64,000 nucleotides of DNA from contig NW_004452171.1 in NCBI RefSeq assembly GCF_000321225.1, positions 168,837 to 232,836 on the forward strand. The letters run 5' to 3'. Made by a program: the position numbers and the translations under genes. Of the stretch, positions 33,418-45,198 are shown in pieces. Origin of the DNA: Odobenus rosmarus divergens (lineage: Eukaryota > Chordata > Mammalia > Carnivora > Odobenidae). How positions within the stretch are numbered: the first letter of the stretch is position 1; every line of letters starts with the position of its first letter. Under the pieces are notes generated by a model that saw only the letters and a program-made list of their open reading frames with translations, was not told where the DNA came from and did no database searches.

Positions 33418-36400
33418 AATTAACTGCCTGGGAAATGTCGTGAATTTTCTAACATGCTCAAGATCCTAATCCCCTTAGCAAAAGGGAAAAGTTGGCCAAA
33501 TTAAGCTGCAAAAACATTGACACGCAGAGAATTTTTTTTCCATTTTTCTCTAATTTTCAATGTATTTAAAATACATTAACACATTCATTGTCTTGAGGAA
33601 AGCGAGGTTAAATTATCTCTGGTCATGAATCTAGATGAGTCCCTATGTCAGAATACAGGTAGCCGTTCCATTCTTGTTACTCTGTTTATCTATCATAAGT
33701 AATCCTAATAAAGATAGGAAAGGAACATTGCCTTTTACACTAGGGTTTTATCTGGATTATTTTACTTACTTGTTCACTCGACTCATTCAAAATTATTTAC
33801 TGACCACCAACTAGGTACCATGTACTATGTATTCGGCTACATACACTGGAAAACCGTAATAAGCAGGATGGTTAAGCCTGGGAATCACTTAGGATGTAGC
33901 AAATATCAAGGAATGGAGCATAGCTGGTCAGAGAAGTGATTGAGGGTATAGAAATATACAGGTGAATTTGTCCGATATTGGTGGAGGAGCTCAGGCAGGA
34001 GGGGTGAGGCTTACAGAATGGCACTGTTAAGAGTTCCTAAGAAACACTTAGCTCTGAAAAAATGTGGGTTAGTATAGGGCTAATAAATATTGCTGTAAGA
34101 GAATAAAAGGAATATATGAATCTGAAAGCAAGTTGATCATAGCAATTCAAGAAGTCACCAGCAGAAAATTTGCCTCTCTCATTTAGTCAAATTGAAATTC
34201 TCAGAGGCGTACGTGAACATTACAATAAGCTTTGCCTTCTCTCATCTCCTCTCCTGATACTTCCTGCAATTAGATTCTACAAAAGGAAATGAGTTACATG
34301 CTTGTTAGGAAAATTTCTGTTTGATTTATTTATGTTGATTAATCCTTTATTTTTGTTTACACGTCTCTGATCTTAACACTGTGGGTCTCATAGGTCAATG
34401 CTATCATAAAAATCTATCAGAAAAATAGAAGTCTCTTAAAATTTCACAAATATGTGTATGTTACTTTTGTGCCAACTTTCCTTTCGTGTGAGTTCCTCAG
34501 TTCACAAGCATAAGAATATTCAGTTAACAAGGAAGGGGTTAGATGAAGAACCTCCCTTGTTACAAAATTTATCAATCAAGTGAAGGGTGTAAGAATCCCA
34601 AAACATGGGTTCTTGTAAAAATGTCTAATGACCTCTTACCTTTCTGTGTTATCAAGATAATGATGATTTACTGTAATGAATCTACATCTCTAATTTAAGA
34701 ACTTTAACCAGGATGGCATAAATTCAACTGAGGAGGAGGGTCAATCCTTATGGTACAGAAGTGAACAATGAAGACTTTTGATCATAGAGCTGAAATAATT
34801 TCATGTGCACTGAACGCAAATTAAGAGAAAGGGAGCAGAATGTGTTGTTACCCATCCAACAGACTCTTTGAGTGAAAGAAATTAAATTCACACTTCAGAA
34901 AATACAAAAGCTAAGACCTGGATCTCACCTCAAAGTACCTACACCTCTCTTAGACTAGAAGGCATAAGGAAGCCAGTGCCATGGAGAAACACAGTGAGAT
35001 GGAGTTATTTTGGCCACTGGGTAAGAAGGAATGAATTCATTTGTACAATTTAAATGTGAGGAAAGGGATTGCTAGATCTTGGTGGTCTGGGTGGGCTCGA
35101 TGTATCTGGTATCCATTAAGATCCAAAATTTACTCGAACCTACGGATTAATTCTCCTGCAGGAACTGAGGCAAACCAAGAGCAGCTGAAAGTTAATCAAG
35201 CACTGATCTCCCCCAATCCTTATAATCACAGCCAGCTGTGGTTTCAAACCTTTGCACTGAGGTTCCCTGGGGCAGTTTTGCACGAGCCCTGGAGTGAGCA
35301 CCCTCAACTTTTGAAGGGCAAGAAAGAAGTTAATAAAATAAAACTTAATGCCTTCAATCAGGGAACCAAAGAATGGGACTGGGATGGTCCACAGCTTTCG
35401 GTGTCTTAATCTCTTCCCTCTTTCCCAGCTGCCTATCCCTAGAAGGCATAGGATTTCTTCCCAATGTTTGCTGGGAATCTTTTATTTAACAGAGTAAAAC
35501 AATTGGGAACAGTTGGCTGTTTGTCCATTGGGGAATCTCTCCTTGTGTCATAAGAAGTGATTTTTTTTTATAGTGCCTCAGTGAGTTTTCAAAATTTTAT
35601 GGGTACGATAATGGAATTTTTGAGTTTTTATAATAAATGTCACCAAATTAATATGAACGTCATTAGCCTAAGCTTAAGGGAGTCAAAACATATTTTGAGG
35701 ATACAAATCTGAGCCCAGGCAGTCAGTAAACTTTAATACTTTAACTGCAAAGCCATAAAATTTGCAAAGGTGCTTTCCGTAAGGCTGGTAGTTTTGCAAT
35801 TTTGCTTTTAGTTCATCGACAGAATGAACAAAAGATAGTGTGACAGATAAAATGGTATAATTATCTAGCTATTCTTCCTGTTGCCTCTCCCCCTCCATAA
35901 GCTCTGGTACCTAAGCCTCCTTTCTGAGCCAATTCTCTTCCCCTCGGATTAATCTTTCTCTTTGCCATAGTTCAGCTCAGAAACTTGGGCCTTCCCTCTC
36001 TGTTGACGGAATCATGAAACCACTTGTATATTTCCTTTTCCAAGTGTCTGTAATATTTCTGGACTTCTATCTCCTTCGGGGTTATGCTTTGTCATTTTTG
36101 GCGTACTTTGATGTTGGGGCTTTCTGGTGTAGACAGCAAAATACAAATGTCATTCATTATCTGTTGCCTTAAATGTTAGAAACCATATTTCATCTGCTAG
36201 ACTGGACTTTCTTCTATCATTAAAACATCCCGGAATTCACAAAAGCATCATGCAAGCATGCACCGAGCCCTCTACATCTTCTGCTGCAATTTAGGATTAA
36301 ACTATAAAATGTAGTCATGATGGATAAACTGATGTTTAAGCTAACTTATTACAAAAATATAGAATCGCTGTCATAAGCTTATTGTTTATATTAACATACT

Positions 36401-37514
36401 GGAACTCCTCCGCAAGGTGGTGATTTGGGCACAAATGTTTAATCTCCATCTTTAACCCCACGCACAAAGGAATGTGTTGAGTAGAGAGTACAGAATCTGA
36501 TTTAGAAATAAGGGAGTGCTTCCATCCATGTGGAGAAGTTTCAAAGAATGACTTGATCACATAAAAATATTAAAGGATGGATCAATGAACCTGTAATTCA
36601 CTGAATGTAAGGCGGCTGATTAAATTGAAATTACATGGAAGATACGACTCTGGAGGAACCACATAAAAATCTATCTCAAAGCGGCAAAATTTGTGGGGGC
36701 CATGGCAGGATGTGGGTCCATTGGTCAGCCACAAATCCATATCCTTGGCAATATTTTGGAAAGCTCTTCAGCACAAGAGAATTGAAAAGGAGGGCAAGAT
36801 CCCACAGAAAACTGACTCCTGCTTTTCATTTGATGCAGACAGAAGTGGTAGGCAAAGGCTTGGCTGCACCTGTTCTCAATCATAGACACCAGGCCTAACA
36901 GATAATGAGGGCACTGCCCCAAGAGTCTTTGATCACTGCAACAAACAAACAGACAAACAAACAAAAAACCCTATGTAATCTCCCACTACTTTACAAGTAG
37001 AGACACATGGGGATGAGGAGAACAAAAAGTAACCGAACATTTAGAAAAAGGGCAGTATAAAACAGAACTTTCCAAGGCAGGATGACAGGCTGACCACAGG
37101 TATTTGCCTAATTTTCTTCCCCAAATCCCACTGAAATAGCAATAAAGCTATTTAAAAATAGTGAAGCCGAGGTAGCAGTAAGAACAAAGGATAAAAGGTG
37201 CTGTCGGTGACTTAAAATATTAAAAACTTTCTTTCTTTCTTTTTTTTTCCCGGTCGGCACAGAGAGAATGACGAGGCTGAGCAGCGCTAGGGATTGGAAC
37301 TCCCTGGAACACAAGAGGCATGGGCAAGCCCCTTCCTCTCCTCCGGGCAACCGAAGCAGGTGCCTGTTGCTTTTTTCCCAGCAGCTCTCTGGGTGATGCA
37401 GAGCAAGTTCTGGAGATGGCCTGAGCTGTAGATTGGGCCTGCAAGCTCCCAGTAGATCAACAGGGAAAATTCTCCATCCAGCAGGGAGGGACACCAAAGC
37501 AGCCTAAGATAGGG
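33418..37514. other. 4.1 kb noncoding stretch
   Basis: Only a weak L2-like piece near 33765-33850 and a (CAAA)n run at 36940-36967 are recognised. The 122-codon frame at 35041-35409 has no recognisable domain and no splice or start context. I see no exon. Confidence 0.4.
33765..33850 (-). mobile_element. Possible L2 3'-end relic
   Basis: 'actcattcaaaattatttac' and 'tgaccaccaactaggtacca' resemble the reverse complement of the L2 terminus with heavy divergence. Confidence 0.4.
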
Positions 37515-37593
37515 TGCCTTAGCTTCCTGTTGCAACTGTAAAAAACTGTCACGCACCTAGTAGCTTAAAACAATGCAAATTTACTATCTTACA
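37515..37593 (-). mobile_element. MLT1-type LTR, 3' part (before pseudogene insertion)
   Basis: Reverse complement of the end of an MLT1-class ERVL-MaLR LTR: 'gccttagcttcctgttgcaa', 'ctagtagcttaaaacaatgc', 'aaatttactatcttaca'. The rest of the same LTR resumes at about 37972 with 'cagttctgaagatcagg', the direct continuation in the family consensus. Non-coding. Confidence 0.8.
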
Positions 37594-37961
37594 TTTCTTT
37601 TCTTTTTCCTTTTTCCAAGATTTTATTAAAGGTCTTTACAGAGCAAAATCCAGACTCTAGATCCAGCTGACGAGGAGAACGTGTTATGCTGTGCTTACCG
37701 CCTGTGGCATGCTGGGTGTCTCTGGCTTCGCACCCTCGGTTCCATGATGTGGGTGATGGGTAAGATCTCCTCTTTGGGCTCCACTTGCTCACATGATCAG
37801 GCAGGGGCTTCTTAAGGCCAGTCTTACGTCTTGGGTCCCAGGGAAGCATGATTTCACTTCGATGCCCAGCACACCTAGATGCCATGGTTAGAATCTGGCT
37901 GTAGGTGCACCACTCCCATGACAGGGTGGGGCAAAAGGAAGAGAACAGTAGGTTACTTGAT
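37594..37961 (-). pseudogene. RPS3 processed pseudogene, 5'-truncated, apparently with inverted 5' segment
   Basis: Minus-strand translation near 37885-37780 reads EIMLPWDPRRKTGLKKPLPD, closely matching the C-terminal region of small-subunit ribosomal protein S3. The frame then shifts, and reading another frame recovers an EPKEEILP-like stretch. Downstream, the DNA retains an RPS3-like 3' UTR with 'gctctgtaaagacctttaat' and AATAAA about 37615-37640, then an A-rich tail. There are no introns. The sense segment stops near 37880. The remaining bases 37886-37955 resemble an upstream RPS3 coding part (around YGVLRFIMESGAKG) but on the plus strand, as expected from twin priming. Diverged TSDs 'actatcttaca' and 'cctatcgcaca' bracket it inside the MLT1 LTR. 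It cannot encode a protein. Identity of the 3' half is strong; the inversion is less certain. Confidence 0.85.
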
Positions 37962-37971
37962 CCTATCGCAC

Positions 37972-38374
37972 AGTTCTGAAGATCAGGTGGTCTTAAATGG
38001 GTTTTCTTGGGCTAAAATCAAGGGGTCGGCAGGCCGTGCTCCCTCTGGAGGCTCTAGGGGAGATTGCTTCCTTGCCTTTTCTAGATTACGGAGGTTGATT
38101 GCATTTTTTGGCTCATGGCCCCTTCCTCCTCCTTCAAAGCCAGCAGGGTAACCAACATTCTTCAATCTCTCTCTGATGCTAGCTTTTCAGACTTACAAGA
38201 ACTCTTGTGATTATATTGGTTTGTACGCAGATCGTCTAGGAAAATCTCCCTATCTCAAGATCTTTAACTTAATCATGACTTCAAAGTCCATTTTGCCATG
38301 CAAGGTAATATATTTATAGTTTCCAAGGATTAGAACTTGGACATCTTTGAGAGGGCATTGTTCCACCCCTTGCA
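37972..38374 (-). mobile_element. MLT1-type LTR, 5' part (after pseudogene insertion)
   Basis: Continues the LTR begun at 37515: 'ctaaaatcaaggggtcggca', 'ctggaggctctaggggagat', 'gcttccttgccttttctaga', 'ttggctcatggccccttcct', 'cttgtgattatattggttt', 'gattagaacttggacatctt' and a diverged terminal 'attgttccacccc'. This is the MLT1C/D-like layout. No internal retroviral sequence is attached, so it is a solitary LTR. Confidence 0.82.
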
Positions 38375-38724
38375 CTGAGTAAAGTGATCCTTAATCTGGG
38401 GGCTAAGAAACTGCCTTAGTTCTCTCTGTTCATATAATATAAATGGAAATCTGATTGTCAATAAGACTCATGATCTTTGAGATGAATAAGACCTATGCAG
38501 CAGCAAAAGAAACTTAATCAGGTTGCCTATGCAAATATCATAGCTCATCATTTACATATTAATAATTTCAAAGCAGAAACAGTAAATTTATGTTGTAAGA
38601 TTAATTTATTAATATATTGGAGTCCTCCTATATGCCAGGAAAGGGTGATAAATTGGGGAACTATAAATATCAGGTCTCAGTATCATGTAAGTTATATTCT
38701 GTTAGGGTAGACAAAGAAAAGAAA

Positions 38725-38990
38725 TTGATTTATTCATTTGCTCCTTCAACAAATCTTCTTTGTGCCAAGGACTGCCCTAGCCACTAATATTTAGTAGTGA
38801 GCCAAACAGAAAAGTTCCTGTGCTCGTAAGTTTACATCCTAGTATGGGGAGACAGACATATATCTTAATATATAGACATATATGTAATGCATTAAATATA
38901 TTTTTATATACGTAGGGACATAAGTTCTAATATGTCAGGTGATGATCAGTGATGTGAAGAAAAATAGAGCAATATAAGAGGTGTTTTAAA
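38725..38990 (-). mobile_element. L2 3'-end relic
   Basis: 'atttgctccttcaacaaatc', 'gtgccaaggactgccctag', 'tgagccaaacagaaaagttc', 'gtaagtttacatcctagtat', 'ggggagacagacatatat' and 'atgtgaagaaaaatagagca' match the reverse-complement L2 order over about 250 bases. An AT-rich expansion at 38864-38915 lies inside it. Confidence 0.78.
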
Positions 38991-39294
38991 CATTAGCATA
39001 TAATTTATCAGTCCAATCTAGACAATTTTGAGAGGACTAGAAGATATTATTAATCATTATGCCGTGACAAGGGGCATAATCTGAGACTAGCCCAGGCAAA
39101 TTGGAAAATATGATCATTGTAGGTGTGTGTACACCTGTATGTATGTGTGTTTGTGTGTGGGGGGAAGATAGCGGAGTGTTTTAAATACACACAGAGGATC
39201 TCACCGACTCACAAACACTTAACTTCAGAGGTCTGAAGAAAGAGTAAGGAAAACATATGATCTGTTATAGTGCTGTGCACAGTCTTAAAATAGG

Positions 39295-39445
39295 ATATTT
39301 TGTTTTGTTTTGAGAGTGAGAGAGGGTGTGCAGGTGCGCACTCAGCGCAGAGCCCAATGAGGGTCTTGATCTCATGATCCGAGAACTTGACCTGAGCCGA
39401 AACCAAGAGTTGGATACCTAACTGACTGAGCCACCCAGGTGCCCC
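39295..39445 (-). mobile_element. Older carnivore SINEC, short
   Basis: Antisense SINE with head 'ggcacctgggtggctcag' at right, then 'cagttaggtatccaactctt', the older SINEC variant (compare 46332). The CT region is reduced and the tail degraded to '(tttg)n'. Short TSD 'aaaatagg' (39287-39294 and 39446-39453). Confidence 0.88.
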
Positions 39446-39453
39446 AAAATAGG

Positions 39454-41210
39454 CTGCTTTTTTTATACAGAGAGGTTAAAAGTTACTTTAAATTACAGTC
39501 GGAAAAAACTTTAAAGAGATGACACTTAGGTTGAATCTGAATGACAAGAAGAAACAGTCATGCAAATATCAAGAACTTCCATGAGTTTCTATTTCCAGTT
39601 ATGGTTGATAAGCTTCCACGCACTAAGTCTCCTACAGAAAACAGCTAGAAGCTCTGGACAAAATACAAAAGCAATTACCTGAAGACGCTGGAGAACAGCT
39701 AAAACATGGCAGAAATTAGTGGGGATTGACAACTGAAGGAAGGAAATAGACTGAAAGTTTTCTAGAGTCATTGGTTCCAGCCTGAGGACATGTACCATTT
39801 GGGGTCATGAGTGGGAGCTCTGGGGACAGCAGTAACAGCTAACACTCCTATTGGAAACCCATAATGATTCCGGTTTGAAGAACCAGAGGACGAAGTTGGG
39901 ATGTTTTCTAAGATATACAGAATTCCAAATGTAAATCAAATGTGCCATGACTTAGAGTGACATGTGGAATGCAAAGAAAGATACTTGTTCTTAGTGTTTG
40001 AGATACGGTTTCTTCCTTCCCTCCTTCTGTCTTGGTAATGGAAACTACAGGGCACCCAGTTAAAGATCACAGTTCCAGATTCCCTGCAATTATGTGTGGT
40101 CATGTTACTCAGCTCTGATTAATGCGCTGTAAGTCGCAGCAGTATGACAATGCCAAAAATGTCCTGAAAGGGTAAAAGCCATGTATCCCTCCCAATACCA
40201 GTCCCATCTTGCTGGGGGCAAAGTGAGTATGATAATCAGCTGCCTTGGAACATGAATTGATCTATCTATCTCCGGATTTTTTTTTTTTTTACATAAGAGA
40301 AATACACACCCATTTGTTATGACACTATTATTGGGGGTTCTTTACTACTCACAAACGAAACCTCTAATAACATTTTTTCTTAAACTATTCCCATGGGAGC
40401 TTTTATTAAATCAAATATAAATGCTAGGGACAAAATTATTATTAATATTATTGTAACTATTAATATTTTTCTCCAGCGACTGTTGCGGTTTTGAAAATGC
40501 TGTGTTCCAGAGAACCTTAAGGTTCTACAAAAGATGTTGCAAAAGATTCTGCAAACATGTGATTCAGCATTTTTGGGAGGCATGATTTACATGCTAACTT
40601 TCTTTAACACTGTTACAAACACCGTATTTATATACAAAATGTTTGCCTTTTAGGAACACGTTCATTTGTGCTGTAAATTGAACATATCATGGTGAAAATT
40701 TCATAAGATATCACTATTAGGATACTTTTCCTAAAACTTGAGGGTAGAGATTTAAATCTGTTACCATACCTGACTTGGTTTAATAAATCAAGGTTTTCTG
40801 AATATTATGCAACCAAATAAAAACACGGGAGCAAATGGTACATGGAAGTGTAAGTAAAATTGCCATTAACTTCTTGAAGCTATTATTTCAAAGGTGTCCC
40901 TATTTAACACAGTAATATGGTTCCCGTGGAATGATTCAGTAATCATTGGAAGTTATAAACATTAAATTTATAAAATAAATATACTAATAATAGTTTACTC
41001 ATTTTCACATATTAGGATTTCAAGTAAGATTGTGTGTAAAATATGCTTCCTTGTGAAGAATTGGAAAATCATGGAGCTTGCATAGAATAATGTTTTAAAT
41101 ATTTAATTGTTGCTTGCTAAAAAAAAAATTCTAATAGAAAGACTCTAAAAGATGACTTTTTAAGGGAACATGTTTTTTCTTCCATGTTGCAGTATTCATG
41201 TTTATATATT
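39454..41210. other. 1.75 kb noncoding stretch
   Basis: No gene or confident repeat recognised. 40380-40620 may be an unnamed DNA-transposon relic. AT-rich. Confidence 0.4.
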
Positions 41211-41219
41211 AAACTTCAA

Positions 41220-41414
41220 GGGGCGCCTGGGTGGCTCAGTCATTAAGCGTCTGCCTTCGGCTCAGGTCATGATCCTAGGATCCTGGGATCGAGCCCCGCA
41301 TCGGGCTCCCTGCTCCGTGGGAAGCCTGCTTCTCCCTCTCCCACTCCCCCTGCTTGTGTTCCCTCTCTCGCTGTGTCTCTCTCTATCAAATAAATAAAAT
41401 CTTTAAAAAAAAAA
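41220..41414 (+). mobile_element. Carnivore SINEC, young-looking copy
   Basis: Starts 'ggggcgcctgggtggctcag', with an intact A-box region, B box 'gggatcgagcccc', the body 'cccactccccctgcttgtgt', tail 'aaataaataaaatcttt' and poly(A). TSD 'aaacttcaa' (41211-41219 and 41415-41423). This copy is the closest in the window to the consensus as I remember it, suggesting a recent insertion. Confidence 0.97.
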
Positions 41415-41423
41415 AAACTTCAA

Positions 41424-43248
41424 AATTTAGCTTTGTTTAAATCCACTTGAAATGAATAGACAAGCTGAATGTACATGTGAATGTAAGTATATTAAGTCAT
41501 GTTGATTATGCCAGATCTATAAAATATAGGGTAGTTATATTACATTACTTGTAACACGAATAAAAAGAGTAATTTGGATGATTTAGTTAACCTACTAAAC
41601 ATACAATATCTGTCTGCAAATTTTTCTAAAAAGTTGCCAAAACCTAGTTATGTCATTTATGGAATCCTATAATTATCTTCCAGATTCCCTTTCAAATAGC
41701 CTCTGGCTACATGCTTCACAATGACTGTTTCTATTTTGCACAGATGCCTATTAATAGTAGCCAAATCATCTTTTTTTCTCTACACATCAAAATCTCAAAG
41801 AAATCAGGGTTATCAACAGTGAGTCATCATCTCATTGAAATTGAGGGGCTTGTTGTCTTGATGGTAACAAAGTCCCTTTTAAATTGTTGGCAACTAGCTG
41901 CATTTTTAGTAAAGGGGAGTTAAAGCCATTACCCTAAATTACTTCCTCTTGGAAATGCTACAGTGTTATATTTTATATCATTTAAATCATACTCTGCAGC
42001 TGTAAGCGTATTATATTTAACAATTTGAAGTCATAGCTAGGCTATGCACTTGATTTTCTCATTAATGCTCTATCTGAGCTTTTAGTTGAGAAGGGGGTGA
42101 GAGCGCTTCCATGTAAATCCACTCCAGGCCAATACAGTTTCTCGAATGTACCATTTGCTTCCTTCCGACCTAACCAATGCTGACCTACTCTAATCAAATA
42201 TTCCCTAAGCTAGAAAGAATGGCACAAAAAAAGAATGAAGCTCAGATTTCACCAAAAGTTCTTATTAAAATTGTGATCGGAGTGTGATCACATCTCATTG
42301 ATTCAGAGGGTAAAAACAGGAGAAGCAGCTGAATTCCTCTAAAATCTGAAATGCTTCTCCAGTGAAATGTAGCCAGAATGCTGGGCAGTTTGGCCCCAAA
42401 GATGAAGATTTGACCTCTTGATTCTGTCCATTGGAAAAAGTGATCAGTTTCTGTTCATTTTAAGGTTCTCACCTGCCTGATCATTCTTTTAAAATGTAAG
42501 AAAACTATGGAGTAAGCAGAGTACAGAACTAATGATCGGTTGAAAAGTGTTACATTTGGGAAGTATAAGATTTTGGTGTAACCTACTAGAGCGCATGTGT
42601 AATGAAAGTAAAATAAAAATCTCAAATGGCACATGTTCATTTTGGAATTCTAGTCACTTTCTCAATTTTCATCATTCTGGTGATTCATAACAAGATGTGG
42701 GAAATTGAGGAAAATCAAGTATTGTACTGACATGGGCGTATCTCCTTTGCTTATCAAAGATCCACACATAAAAACGTAATGCCAACACAATACTTGGTTT
42801 TGCAGGACAATTAACAGCAAGAGTCCAGATCTGTTTACTCAGAAGTGTTTTAATGTCAATTCACTTGACTTTTGACACTTGACAAAAAAGGAAAAAAATG
42901 TTTTGTTTAATTGAAGCCACAGATATTAAAATCCAAAATGGTTTTTATTTTTCTGCTCCTCGGGTGTTTTAGGCTAATTTATGAATCAGTCTGTAATGTT
43001 GAATGGGTTAATACAGTGTTGTACAGAAATGTACACAGTCTGATTATTTATAGGGCATGCACACAAAATTCAAATCTCATAAAATATTCTTGTATAATCT
43101 CTAGTGCTCATCAGCTAAATATCTTACCATCACAGTTATTTGCAATATGGGAAAAGCAATTTAAAATGAAAAGTGGTTAATGTAGATGTAATTGCGTTAC
43201 ATTTTGGTAATAGAATACTATGTTAAATTTGGGTGAGAAATGGAAAAC
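41424..43248. other. 1.8 kb AT-rich unique stretch
   Basis: No repeat recognised. 42900-43190 is AT-rich with homeodomain-type ATTA/TAAT words but no reading frame of interest. Confidence 0.4.
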
Positions 43249-43249
43249 T

Positions 43250-43605
43250 CTTTTTTTTAAATTTTTTATTGTTATGTTACTCACCATACATTACATCTTT
43301 AGTTTTTGATGTAGTGTTCCATGATTCATTGTTTGCATATAACACCCAGTGCTCCATGCAGAACGTGCCCTCCTTAATACCCATCACCAGGCTAACCTAT
43401 CCCCCCACCCCCTCCCCTCTAGAACCCTCAGTTTGTTTTTCAGAGTCCATGGTCTCTCATGGTTAGTCTCCCCCTCCAATTTCCCCCCCTTCATTCTTCC
43501 CCTCCTGCTCTCTTCTTCTTCTTCTTCTTTTTTTAACATATATTGTATTATTTGTTTCAGAGGTACAGATCTGTGATTCAACAGTCTTGCACAATTCACA
43601 GCAGT
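43250..43605 (-). mobile_element. L1 3' UTR, young carnivore type, 5'-truncated
   Basis: Plus strand begins with poly(T) and 'aaattttttattgttatgtt' (AATAAA on the element strand). It continues 'cattacatctttagtttttg', 'tgattcattgtttgcatata', 'acacccagtgctccatgcag', a C-rich tract (a G-rich polypurine tract in the sense strand), '(tct)n', and 'gtttcagaggtacagatctg'. Together these are the 3' UTR of recently active carnivore L1s. No ORF2 is present. Confidence 0.87.
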
Positions 43606-44699
43606 GAAAGAAGCTGATTATGACTCTTTATCTTATAAATACATTGTATTTATTAAATTCTCATGGTTCTTTTAAACATAGCTAACAGAGGACTATAGCC
43701 CCCGCTATGTACCAAAGTAATTTATAGTCTATACCAGCGTGCAGTTACTTTAGGTGATGATATCCATTTGCGAATAAATGGAGTTCATAGCAATTTAGAC
43801 CTGCCCAGGGGTCTGATAGAAGTAAATATGTTCTTATTAAAGAATCATCCTAGTTATGGTAGAAAATAAATGTTTTAAGTAGGTAGTCTATATTCCAACA
43901 TTGCCAAAATATGCCTTTAATTTAAAAAAAATTATTTTCCTGCAGAATGAGAAAGTCTGCTTCCATTTATTTCAGGCGACTGGAAGACAATGGGGCAGAA
44001 GGAAAAGTTTAACACTGGCACTGCAGTGTCTTGGAGCTAATCGTTTTTCACCAAACACACACATGTAGCAGCAAAACATCCTTAAAATGTAAAACATCTT
44101 GCTTTTTTTAATAACCCCTGGTGGTATGTTTTTACTTTAGCAATAATTGTATTTTCTTTTTTGCACATTTTATTTAACAACATTGCAGGGCCAGATAATC
44201 GGTTCCATGTGTTCAGGGTACTAGCAAAGTGCCTAACGGAGAAATAATTAACTTTATTGGGCTCCTGTTATTGGCAGATACAGCCTTACACCCTTACTTT
44301 TTCATGGTGCTGAGCCACATATGAGCTGCAAAGAATTTGATGTCCTAAATAATCACACAGCAACCTGAACTGAGAGCCAAGTTGTCATTAAAGAAATCAT
44401 GATCGTGAGCTAGAAACAGAAGTTAAAGTCCACGACAAGATCCAAAGATAAAGTTCACTTTGGTTCCAAAAAGTGCAATGATTAGTCCAGGGCGGGTAGC
44501 CAACTGTTGATGAACAAGTCTGGACTTTTGCAGAAGAACGTACAGCATGGGGCGAAGCCAATACAGCCCCGAGATTGCAATGCAAGCATAGCTCTTCGAG
44601 TTAGAGGCATTGAAACAATGGTTAAATGCAGTCAAGTGCAAGGAGTAACATAGTTAGGTTTTATCAAACATTAACACTTGTACCGGAGAGTCCATAAAA
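43606..44699. other. Noncoding stretch
   Basis: Nothing confidently recognised. The part from about 44390 may belong to the LTR-like sequence that follows. Confidence 0.4.
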
Positions 44700-45198
44700 T
44701 TCAAATTGCCCTCTTTTGCAGAAAGCAGCCCCAAGAGGTTCTTTATGTATAAAGCAGCTCCGACTTAGCCCAGGAGGACCATGAGAAATAAATCCTACTA
44801 GCATAGCAGCTATTGATTGGTCAAGGAAATGAGGCCAAAGTTGCAGTCACGATAAATAGCTTAGGCCTGAGATAGAACAACCAGGTCTGCCCTGACTCAT
44901 GCCTGGACTCCACATTTCTTTGGACAAATGGAACAGGACAAATTCTCTCTTACAGGAAGCGAGAAGGGGAGGTATACTCAGTGGGGGAATATCACCAGGT
45001 GGGGGCGGGGAGAAGATATCCTAAATAAATTGGAGCTATGGGTCTGCTCCTCCATGAAGCACACGATACATCCCAGACTTAGAATTGTGGGCACCCAGCA
45101 TAGGTTACCCTGCCTTTCCTAGTGCCCCGGTAATAAACCCTCCTTGTTGGAGAGAAGCTAGACAGCTCTTTTGTGTTAGGTCTACTTCATCCGCATCA
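44700..45198 (+). mobile_element. Possible solitary ERV LTR
   Basis: The layout is LTR-like: inverted CCAAT-type 'gattggtcaagg' at about 44815, a TATA-like 'gataaatagc' at about 44850, a polyadenylation signal in 'cccggtaataaaccctcctt' at about 45130, and an ending 'ttcatccgcatca'. No 5' boundary, TSD or internal viral gene could be fixed. The class is probably gamma-type (ERV1), by resemblance only. Confidence 0.4.

Noticed and set aside
35041..35409. 122-codon ORF
   Set aside because: No recognisable domain, no promoter or splice context, and ordinary composition. A translated search would be needed to revive it.
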